Part shown: one piece after another, positions 57,492 to 64,000 of the stretch
Numbering within the stretch: the stretch's first letter is position 1
Layout: each line of letters begins with the position of its first letter
NCBI GenBank assembly: GCA_963695105.1
Contig: CAVOGC010000055.1
Span: forward strand, 124,001-188,000
Source: Competibacter sp963695105
GTDB lineage: Bacteria > Pseudomonadota > Gammaproteobacteria > Competibacterales > Competibacteraceae
Direction: 5' to 3'
Length of the DNA: 64,000 bases
Program-made: the position numbers and the translations under genes
The notes under the pieces: model-generated
What the model was told of the DNA's origin: nothing
The model's input: the letters and a program-made list of their open reading frames with translations, nothing else
Database searches by the model: none

Positions 57492-58727
57492 CTAAAAATT
57501 CCCCTGAAACCAGTTTTTCATGCGGCTCCACAGCCCCTTGCGACCCACTAGCGACGCCGGACCCAAACGGGCCAGCCGGCGGTTCTCATTGCCAAACAAC
57601 AGCAACCCCACCGCGGTCGAGTAAATGGGATTGCACAACACATCCTCCAAACCGGTCACGTCGTGCGGCAAGCCCAGGCGCACCGGCATGTGAAATATTT
57701 CCTCGGCCAGTTCCACGACGCCTTCCATCCTGGAACTGCCACCGCTCAGTACCACGCCGGCGGCGATCAGGTTCTCGAAACCGCTCCGTTGCAGTTCTTC
57801 CCGAGCCAGTTCGAAAAATTCCTCGTAGCGCGGCTCGACCACTTCGGCAAGGGCGCGGCGCGAGAGCGATCGCGCCGCTCGGTCGCCGACGCTGGCAACA
57901 TCGATCTGTTGCTCGGGCCGCGTCAGTTGTTTGAGGCAGCAAGCATGTCCGATCTTGATATCCTCGGCCGACTGGGTCGGCGTGCGGAACGCGACGGCGA
58001 TATCGTTGGTGACCTGATCACCGGCAATTGGAATCACACTGGTGTGGCTGATCGCGCCGTGGGTGAACACCGCCAGGTCGGTGGTGCCGCCGCCAATATC
58101 GATCAAACAAACGCCCAGTTCCCTTTCGTCCGGGTTCAGCACCGCCCGACTGGAGGCCATTTGCTGCAGGATGATGTCATCCACCTCCAGGCCGCAGCGC
58201 TGCACGCACTTGACGATATTCTGGGCGGCGCTAACCGCGCCGGTGACGATATGCACCCGCGCCTCCAGCCGCACCCCGGACATGCCGACCGGGTCCTGGA
58301 TACCTTCCTGGCCGTCGATGATGAACTCCTGCGGCAAGATATGCAGGATCTTCTGGTCGGCCGGAATCGCCACCACCCGCGCCGCCTCTATCACTCGCTC
58401 GACGTCTTCCGGTGTGGCCTCCCGGTTCTTGATAGCCGTCACGCCGTGCGAGTTGAGCCCGCGGATGTGGCTACCGGAAATGCCGGTGAAGACCGAATGG
58501 ATCTGGCAACCCGCCATGCGTTCGGCTTCGTCCACCGCATGCTGAATCGATTGCACGGTCGATTCGATGTTGACGACCACGCCTTTCTTCAGGCCCCGCG
58601 AGGGATGCATACCGATGCCAACCACTTCGATGGCGCCATCCAGACTGACTTCGCCGACGATGACCACCACTTTCGAGGTGCCGATATCGAGCCCGACAAT
58701 CAAATTCTTGTTTTCTTTCCTGGACAT
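57492..58727 (-). CDS. ftsA: Cell division protein FtsA
   Basis: A 411-residue actin-like protein that tethers FtsZ to the membrane. LIVGLDIGTSKVVVIVGE is the phosphate-1 loop; LGVCLIDIGGGTTDLAVF is phosphate-2; GVVLSGGSSRMEGVVELAEE is the adenosine motif. The C-terminal RMKNWFQGNF is the amphipathic membrane-targeting helix. It lies between ftsQ and ftsZ with short gaps. Confidence 0.96.
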   Translation of the reverse strand: MSRKENKNLIVGLDIGTSKVVVIVGEVSLDGAIEVVGIGMHPSRGLKKGVVVNIESTVQSIQHAVDEAERMAGCQIHSVFTGISGSHIRGLNSHGVTAIKNREATPEDVERVIEAARVVAIPADQKILHILPQEFIIDGQEGIQDPVGMSGVRLEARVHIVTGAVSAAQNIVKCVQRCGLEVDDIILQQMASSRAVLNPDERELGVCLIDIGGGTTDLAVFTHGAISHTSVIPIAGDQVTNDIAVAFRTPTQSAEDIKIGHACCLKQLTRPEQQIDVASVGDRAARSLSRRALAEVVEPRYEEFFELAREELQRSGFENLIAAGVVLSGGSSRMEGVVELAEEIFHMPVRLGLPHDVTGLEDVLCNPIYSTAVGLLLFGNENRRLARLGPASLVGRKGLWSRMKNWFQGNF

Positions 58728-58751
58728 GTCCTGGTCCTCTCCCGCAATAAT

Positions 58752-59558
58752 CTAGCCCGCCGCCGGACCCGGCGATCCCGGCTTCCAGCGCACGGCGAAG
58801 CCGTTGACATAACGCAAATCCACCACCGCAATCCGCTCGGCCTGGGCGGCCAGTATGCGCGGATAGACCCGTACCAGCCGCTGCAACCGCCGCTCGAATT
58901 GCTCTCGTCCCAAATAGACTTCCAGACCGGAGTCGAAGGTCAGCCACCAGGCCCGCCGCTCGTCCTGCACCAGCTTCACCAGTTTCAGTCCAACCGGGTC
59001 GAGCAGCGCGCGCGCCTGCTGGTACGTCCTGATCAGATCCTTTTCATGGCCGTCCGGCCCGGCCAGCCGCGGCCAGGGGCCCGGCTGGCGGACCCCCGCC
59101 GGCTGGAAACGGTGGCCATTCACATCCACCATCTCCCGCTCGCCCCAGTACCCGAAGGCGACGCGCTCGCGCAGTCCGATTTCCACCGTGTCGGGCCATC
59201 CGCGCCGCACCGCGACTTCCTCGACCCAGGGATTGGCCACCAACTCCGCGTGCAGGGCGTCCAGATCGGCATTGAAAAAATTCTGGCCCAGATAACCGTG
59301 CACGATCGGTTGAAAATCTTCCTCGGCCAGGTTGCGCAGCTCGCCCTCGATGCGGACCTGGCGCAGCGGAAACGCGCCGGGCTCGCGCAATTTCTCGCTC
59401 GCGAACCGCGCGCCAAAGCCCACCGCCGCCAGCGCCAGCGCCACGCCCAACCAGCGCAGCGGCAACTTCCAAACCGCTGTCCACGCCCTCGGGGAACCCG
59501 AGGGTTCGCGCCCGAGCGCCGTCGCGCCCCGCCGGCGTTGGCGATGTCCGAACCGCAT
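58752..59558 (-). CDS. ftsQ: Cell division protein FtsQ
   Basis: A 268-residue bitopic membrane protein. A single membrane helix (LPLRWLGVALALAAVGFGA, about residues 30-50) is followed by a periplasmic POTRA domain (FPLRQVRIEGELRNLAEEDF, then NPWVEEVAVRRGWPDTVEI) and a beta domain ending RYVNGFAVRWKPG. It links early and late divisome proteins through FtsB and FtsL. The gene is 12 bp after ddlB in the normal order. Confidence 0.92.
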   Translation of the reverse strand: MRFGHRQRRRGATALGREPSGSPRAWTAVWKLPLRWLGVALALAAVGFGARFASEKLREPGAFPLRQVRIEGELRNLAEEDFQPIVHGYLGQNFFNADLDALHAELVANPWVEEVAVRRGWPDTVEIGLRERVAFGYWGEREMVDVNGHRFQPAGVRQPGPWPRLAGPDGHEKDLIRTYQQARALLDPVGLKLVKLVQDERRAWWLTFDSGLEVYLGREQFERRLQRLVRVYPRILAAQAERIAVVDLRYVNGFAVRWKPGSPGPAAG

Positions 59559-59570
59559 CCCGCCTCCCGC

Positions 59571-60521
59571 TCAGTCCGGCCGCGCCAGACTGGTCTCCAG
59601 AATCCGCCAGACCAAGTCCTCGAAACCGCATCCGGCCACCCGCGCCGCCATGGGCACCAGGCTGTGATCGGTCATGCCAGGCACGGTATTAACCTCCAAC
59701 AGCCAGGGTCGACCCTCGACATCCACCATCAAATCGACCCGACCCCAGCCGGCGCCATCCACCGCGGCGAAAGCCTGCCGCACCAGGGTTTGCAATTCCG
59801 CTTCCCGCGGTTCGGGCAGGCCGCAGGGACAGTGATAGCGGGTATCGTTGGCGTGGTACTTGGCCTCGTAGTCGTAAAAGGTGCGGGGCGTCTCCAATCG
59901 GATCAGCGGCAGCGCCGTGCCGCCCAGCAGCGCACCGGTATATTCCTGGCCTTGAATCCACGGTTCCACCAGCACCGACGAGTCGCAGGCGGAGGCCTGC
60001 TCCCAGGCGGCCTGGAACTGGTCCGGGGCATCGGCCCGGCTAATACCGATGCTGGAGCCCTCGCGGGAGGGCTTCACCGCCAGCGGCAAACCCAGTTCCC
60101 GCCCGGCATCCGCCAGTTCCGCCGCGCTCTCCACCAGCCGCCAGGGCGGCGTCGGCAGGCCCGCGCCCCGCCAGACCTGTTTGGTGCGCAGCTTGTCCAT
60201 CCCCAGCGCCGAGGCCAGCACGCCGCTGCCGGTATAGGGTAGGCCCAGAATCTCCAACGCCCCCTGAATGACGCCATCTTCGCCACCGCGCCCGTGCAGG
60301 ACGATAAAGACCCGGTCGAAACCGCCGGCGGACAATACCCGCAAGATCTCGCGGTCGGCGTCGATGCCGTGGGCATCGACGCCGCGCGCCAGCAGCGCCG
60401 CCAGCACCGCCTGACCGCTCCTGAGCGATACGGCCCGCTCAGCCGACCAACCGCCCATCAACACCGCGACCTTACCGAACTCCGCCGGATCGCTTACCGT
60501 TCGCCGTTGTATCTGTTGCAT
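59571..60521 (-). CDS. ddlB: D-alanine-D-alanine ligase
   Basis: A 316-residue ATP-grasp ligase making the D-Ala-D-Ala dipeptide. KVAVLMGGWSAERAVSLRSG is the family opening; FIVLHGRGGEDGVIQGALE is the substrate loop; LAVKPSREGSSIGISRAD is the ATP-grasp loop; LEVNTVPGMTDHSLVPMAA is the Mg-binding end. I chose ATG 60521, with GGAGG seven bases upstream, over a GTG two codons earlier. It lies between murC and ftsQ without murB, the same order as in E. coli. Confidence 0.95.
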   Translation of the reverse strand: MQQIQRRTVSDPAEFGKVAVLMGGWSAERAVSLRSGQAVLAALLARGVDAHGIDADREILRVLSAGGFDRVFIVLHGRGGEDGVIQGALEILGLPYTGSGVLASALGMDKLRTKQVWRGAGLPTPPWRLVESAAELADAGRELGLPLAVKPSREGSSIGISRADAPDQFQAAWEQASACDSSVLVEPWIQGQEYTGALLGGTALPLIRLETPRTFYDYEAKYHANDTRYHCPCGLPEPREAELQTLVRQAFAAVDGAGWGRVDLMVDVEGRPWLLEVNTVPGMTDHSLVPMAARVAGCGFEDLVWRILETSLARPD

Positions 60522-60566
60522 CCGCACCCTCCACTTCGAAGTGGTTCGTGATTGGTGGTCAGTACC

Positions 60567-60587
60567 GACCCCTGACCCCTGACCCCT
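60567..60587. repeat. Three tandem copies of a 7-bp unit at the murC stop
   Basis: GACCCCT is repeated three times without error (60567-60573, 60574-60580, 60581-60587). The murC stop codon lies in the last unit. A 14-bp perfect palindrome (CCACTTCGAAGTGG, 60531-60544) sits a little further on, next to the ddlB ribosome binding site. Confidence 0.8.
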
Positions 60588-62025
60588 AGGCCGGCAGACC
60601 GTCGCGGCCCAGTTGCGCCGCCATGGCCCCGATATCGCCGGCCCCCATCAGCAGCAGCAGGTCGCCGTCGCCCAGCAGGCCAGGTAGCACCGCCGGCAAA
60701 TCGGCGGTTTGTTCGACGAAGATCGGATCGACCTTGCCGCGCACCCGGATCGCCCGGCTCAGGCTGCGGCCATCGGCGCCGGCGATCGGCTTTTCCCCGG
60801 CGGGATACACGTCCAACAGGATTAGCGTATCCACCCCGGACAGCACCTGGGCGAAGTCGTCGAACAGATCGCGGGTGCGGCTGAAGCGATGCGGCTGGAA
60901 CGCTAGCACCAGCCGCCGTTGCGGCCAGGCGCCTCGCGCCGCTTCCAGCACCGCTTGGATCTCGCGCGGGTGATGACCGTAGTCGTCCATCAGCGCCGCG
61001 CGGCCGCCGTCGGGCAGGACCAGTTCGCCGTGTTGCTGGAAACGCCGGCCGATACCCTGGAACTTCAGCAGCGCGCGGCGAATGGCGGTTTCCGCCACCC
61101 CCAGCTCGCGCGCCACCACGATCGCCGCCAGCGCGTTCAATACGCTGTGCCGGCCGGGCAGATTCAGAGTCACCGGCAGCGGCGCGCTCAGGCCCGGCAG
61201 GTGCGCCAGAAAGCGGGTACGCAGTCCTTCCTGCACGATGTCGCTGGCGCGGGCGTCGCAATCCTCGTCGGTGCCGTAGGTCAGCGCCGGTCGGCTCAAC
61301 CGCGGCAGGATAGCTCGCACCTGGGGATCGTCGGCGCACAACACCGCCAGCCCGTAGAACGGCAGGTGGTGCAGGAATTCGACGAAGGCTTCGCACAGCC
61401 GCTCGAAATCGCCACCGTAGGTCGGCAGGTGATCGGCGTCGATATTGGTCACCACCGCCAGCATCGGCTGTAAAAACAGGAACGAGGCGTCGCTCTCGTC
61501 GGCCTCGGCCACCAGGTAGCGCCCGGCGCCGAGTCGGGCGTTGGCTCCGGCGCTGTTCAGCCGCCCGCCAATCACGAAAGTCGGGTCCAGTCCGCCCTCG
61601 GCCAGCAGGCTGGTGATCAGGCTGGTGGTCGTGGTCTTGCCGTGCGTCCCGGCCACGGCGATGCCGTAGCGGAAGCGCATCAGTTCGGCCAGCATCTCGG
61701 CGCGCGGCACCACCGGAATGCGCGCCGCCCGGGCCGCGATCACTTCGGGGTTATCCTCGGCCACCGCGCTGGAAATCACCACCGCGTCGCAACCGGCGAC
61801 ATGGTCGGCGGCATGGCCCTGCCGGATGGTCGCGCCCAGTTGCTCCAGCCGCGCGGTGACCGCGCCGATGCGCAGGTCGGAACCGGACACGCTGTAGCCC
61901 AGATTCAATAGCACCTCGGCAATACCGCTCATGCCAGCCCCGCCGATGCCGACGAAGTGGATGTGGCGAATTCGGCGCATGTCGCGCCATGCTTCCGGAA
62001 TGGTCATCAACACCGGGTTGTCCAT
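60586..62025 (-). CDS. murC: UDP-N-acetylmuramate-L-alanine ligase
   Basis: A 479-residue Mur ligase adding L-Ala to UDP-MurNAc. HIHFVGIGGAGMSGIAEVLL is the nucleotide-binding start; IAVAGTHGKTTTTSLITSLL is the P-loop; YLVAEADESDASFLFLQP and DDYGHHPREIQAVL are MurC-specific; LAFQPHRFSRTRDLFDDF is the last domain. I chose ATG 62025 (MDNPVLMTI); the open frame above it is a shadow of murG. It starts 23 bp after murG. Confidence 0.96.
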   Translation of the reverse strand: MDNPVLMTIPEAWRDMRRIRHIHFVGIGGAGMSGIAEVLLNLGYSVSGSDLRIGAVTARLEQLGATIRQGHAADHVAGCDAVVISSAVAEDNPEVIAARAARIPVVPRAEMLAELMRFRYGIAVAGTHGKTTTTSLITSLLAEGGLDPTFVIGGRLNSAGANARLGAGRYLVAEADESDASFLFLQPMLAVVTNIDADHLPTYGGDFERLCEAFVEFLHHLPFYGLAVLCADDPQVRAILPRLSRPALTYGTDEDCDARASDIVQEGLRTRFLAHLPGLSAPLPVTLNLPGRHSVLNALAAIVVARELGVAETAIRRALLKFQGIGRRFQQHGELVLPDGGRAALMDDYGHHPREIQAVLEAARGAWPQRRLVLAFQPHRFSRTRDLFDDFAQVLSGVDTLILLDVYPAGEKPIAGADGRSLSRAIRVRGKVDPIFVEQTADLPAVLPGLLGDGDLLLLMGAGDIGAMAAQLGRDGLPA

Positions 62026-62048
62026 GTCCTCGATTCTCGTTGTATGGG

Positions 62049-63134
62049 TCAGGAGCGCACCCGCTCCAGGCAGGCCCGCGCCACCTGCTCGGCGGCGCCG
62101 GTGCTGGCCAGGCGACGCGCCGCCTCGGCCATCGCCAGCAGACGCTGGCGGTCGCCAAGCAGTTCGCGCAACGACATGGCCAGAGTTTCGGCACTCAACT
62201 CCGCCTGCTGGATCACCCGCGCCGCGCCGCCCTGCTCCAAAAACCGGGCGTTGGCGGTCTGATGGTCGTCCACCGCAAAGGGGAACGGCACCAGGATCGC
62301 GCCGATGCCGGCCGCCGCCAGTTCGGCCACGGTCAACGCCCCGGCCCGGCACAACACCAGATCGGCCCAGCCGTAGGCCGCGGCCATGTCCTCGATAAAC
62401 GGCGTCAGCCGCGCCGTCACTCCCGCCTCCTGGTAGGCCACCGCCGCCGTCTCGTGCAACTGGCCGCCGGCCTGATGCCAGACTTCCGGCCGTTCGCCAT
62501 CGTCCAACAGCGCCAGCGCTTCCGGCACCCGCCGATTGAGCGCCAACGCACCCTGGCTGCCACCCAGCACCAGCAGCCGCGGGCGCGCGGCGCGCCCCGC
62601 GAGACGCTCGGCGGGGGATGGCAGGGCGGCGATGGATTCCCGCACCGGGTTGCCGACGCTCACGGCGCGCCGCGCCGACGGAAACGTGCCCGGAAACGCC
62701 TCCAGCACCTGGCTGGCGAAGCGCGCCAGCCAGCGGTTGGTCAAGCCGGCAACGGCATTTTGCTCATGCACCACCAGCGGGATGCCCAGCGCGCGCGCCG
62801 CCAGGCCGCCCGGTCCGCTGGCGAAACCGCCCATGCCCAAGACCACCGGCGGTCGCAGCCGCCGCAGGATGGCGCCAGCCTGCCACAAGGCCCGCCCGAG
62901 CATGAACGGCAGCACCAGCAGGCGACGCGGACCCTTGCCGCGCAAGCCGGCCACGCCGATCCATTCGATTGGAATGCCGGCCTTGGGCACCAGCGCCGCC
63001 TCCAGACCTTGCCGGGTTCCCATCCAGGCCACCGACACGCCATGCTCGCGCAGCCACTCAGCCACGGCCAAGGCCGGAAACACATGCCCGCCGGTGCCAC
63101 CGGCCATGATCAGCACTGGCCGCGCCCCTTTCAT
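62049..63134 (-). CDS. murG: UDP-GlcNAc:undecaprenyl-PP-MurNAc-pentapeptide transferase MurG
   Basis: A 361-residue GT28 glycosyltransferase that makes lipid II on the inner membrane face. IMAGGTGGHVFPALAVAEWL is the first glycine-rich loop; VVLGMGGFASGPGGLAAR is the second; LVVHEQNAVAGLTNRWLA and LVLGGSQGALALNRRVPEAL follow; CRAGALTVAELAAAGIGAIL is the UDP-GlcNAc site. ATG 63134 overlaps the ftsW stop by 4 bp (ATGA). Confidence 0.96.
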   Translation of the reverse strand: MKGARPVLIMAGGTGGHVFPALAVAEWLREHGVSVAWMGTRQGLEAALVPKAGIPIEWIGVAGLRGKGPRRLLVLPFMLGRALWQAGAILRRLRPPVVLGMGGFASGPGGLAARALGIPLVVHEQNAVAGLTNRWLARFASQVLEAFPGTFPSARRAVSVGNPVRESIAALPSPAERLAGRAARPRLLVLGGSQGALALNRRVPEALALLDDGERPEVWHQAGGQLHETAAVAYQEAGVTARLTPFIEDMAAAYGWADLVLCRAGALTVAELAAAGIGAILVPFPFAVDDHQTANARFLEQGGAARVIQQAELSAETLAMSLRELLGDRQRLLAMAEAARRLASTGAAEQVARACLERVRS

Positions 63135-64000
63135 TCTTCGTGTACCCCCTTGGCCCGGGTTTCCACATCGACCCGCAGCAGCAGCCCCAGCGCCATGCAC
63201 ATCGCCACCACGCTGCTACCGCCGTAGCTCATCAGCGGCAGGGTCAATCCCTTGGTCGGCAATACCCCCATATTCACACCCATGTTGAATAGCGCCTGAA
63301 TGCCGAACCACAGGCCAATGCCATAGGCCAGATAAGCCGAAAACCCCATCCCCATCCGTTCGGCCCGCCGCGCGATCAGAAAGGCGCGCCAGACCAGGAT
63401 CATGAACAAGGTCAGCACCGTCAGGATGCCGGCCAGCCCCAGTTCCTCGGCCAGCACCGCAAACAGGAAATCGGTATGAGCCTCCGGCAGGTAAAACAGC
63501 TTCTGCACGCTACCCCCCAGGCCAACGCCAAGCAGTTCGCCGCGACCGATGGCGATCAGTGATTGCACCAACTGGAAGCCGCCGCCAAACGGATCGTCCC
63601 AGGGGTTGACGAAGCTGAGCAACCGCTCGCGGCGATAGGGCGAAGACAGGATCAGCACCGCCATGGCGGCGGCCGTGCCCGCCTGCAGCATACCGAACTG
63701 CCAGAGGTTGACGCCGGCCAGGAACACCATGCCCAGCGCGGTCATCATCAGCACCACCACGCTGCCGAAATCCGGCTCCAGCAGCAGCAGCACCGCCAGC
63801 ACCGCCAGCACCGCCATCGGCCGCAGCAGCGCCAGGGTCGAAGTTCGGATGTGCGCGGCCTGCAAGTCCATCCCGTGCCGTTTCAGGTAACCGGCGACAT
63901 AGACCAGAATAAACAGCTTGGCGATTTCCGAAACCTGGATATTGATGGGTCCAACGGCAATCCAGCGCATGCTGCCGTTGACTTCCTTGCCGATTCCCGG
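63131..64000 (-). CDS. ftsW: Peptidoglycan polymerase FtsW, N-terminus outside the window
   Basis: A partial SEDS-family protein (289 residues visible). The reading frame continues through the right window edge. RWIAVGPINIQVSEIAKLFILV and LLEPDFGSVVVLM are the conserved regions with the catalytic-type Asp of SEDS proteins; AHTDFLFAVLAEELGLAG and LPTKGLTLPLMSYGGSSVVA are the C-terminal signature. FtsW polymerises septal glycan with FtsI. Its position before murG in the dcw cluster distinguishes it from RodA. Confidence 0.94.
   Translation of the reverse strand, partial: PGIGKEVNGSMRWIAVGPINIQVSEIAKLFILVYVAGYLKRHGMDLQAAHIRTSTLALLRPMAVLAVLAVLLLLEPDFGSVVVLMMTALGMVFLAGVNLWQFGMLQAGTAAAMAVLILSSPYRRERLLSFVNPWDDPFGGGFQLVQSLIAIGRGELLGVGLGGSVQKLFYLPEAHTDFLFAVLAEELGLAGILTVLTLFMILVWRAFLIARRAERMGMGFSAYLAYGIGLWFGIQALFNMGVNMGVLPTKGLTLPLMSYGGSSVVAMCMALGLLLRVDVETRAKGVHEE

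Noticed and set aside
60494..61396. Possible murB between murC and ddlB
   Set aside because: This frame lies entirely within murC and its translation is arginine-rich noise. There is only a 64-bp gap between murC and ddlB, and many Gammaproteobacteria keep murB elsewhere.

Overview
The window is GC-rich (roughly two-thirds G+C in the core genes) and carries core genes typical of Gammaproteobacteria: zapD next to coaE and pilBCD, ycgL, orn, a dcw cluster running ftsW-murG-murC-ddlB-ftsQ-ftsA-ftsZ-lpxC-secA, argJ, rph-rdgB-hemW with divergent yicC, gltBD and a class I fumarase. The gene set suits a free-living, possibly autotrophic or mixotrophic member of the Chromatiales, Thiotrichales or Competibacter-like lineages. 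That placement is inference; no rRNA gene is present.

Layout. 1-1.7 kb is AT-rich accessory DNA with a cold-shock-domain membrane protein, followed by a Phd/VapC toxin-antitoxin pair. 1.8-10.6 kb is a leftward inorganic-carbon-uptake-like (DAB/DAC-type) locus: a stand-alone NuoM-like antiporter subunit, a 1118-residue DabA (DUF2309) protein with the predicted zinc site intact, and a 1037-residue protein that joins a NuoL-like half to a NuoM-like half. A vapBC pair sits inside this locus on the opposite strand. A perfect 21-bp inverted repeat lies in frame in dabA. 10.7-12.2 kb has ycgL and a PLP aminotransferase.

12.2-16.8 kb is a defence-type island of lower GC. It encodes a three-gene ABC-3C system (DUF3732-type SMC/Rad50-like ATPase, middle component, and a predicted effector with a nuclease-like N-terminus). 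It also holds an IS4-type transposase remnant and a Phd antitoxin whose toxin is reduced to a stub. A 33-bp direct repeat (31/33 identical) brackets the island. Its left copy is the 3' end of the aminotransferase gene and its right copy abuts an enoyl-CoA hydratase gene.

16.8-36 kb is mostly metabolic: crotonase, a CorA-like membrane protein, a DUF433/DUF5615 pair, fumarase, OpgC, gltB-gltD, a GH1 glycosidase, a TPR-like protein, a PPOX-fold protein, a LysE exporter, rsgA, orn, a sulfurtransferase and a DUF502 protein. Three genes between 25.4 and 31.3 kb (gltB, GH1, TPR-like) each carry a single extra base that splits the frame. This is either a cluster of sequence errors or early decay.

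36-45 kb has hemW-rdgB-rph facing yicC, an ABC ATPase relic, thrH, a cyclic-nucleotide-binding protein, an orphan TAXI solute-binding protein and a PhoX-type phosphatase lipoprotein. 45-50.5 kb is the rightward operon pilB-pilC-pilD-coaE-zapD (type IV pilus assembly, CoA synthesis, Z-ring bundling). 50.5-64 kb runs leftward: ftsW (cut by the window edge), murG, murC, ddlB, ftsQ, ftsA, ftsZ, lpxC, secA, argJ, mutT. This block links peptidoglycan precursor synthesis, septum assembly, lipid A synthesis and protein export.

The most interesting regions are the DAB-like locus with its NuoL-NuoM fusion and the direct-repeat-bracketed ABC-3C island. No rRNA, tRNA or CRISPR array was recognised.
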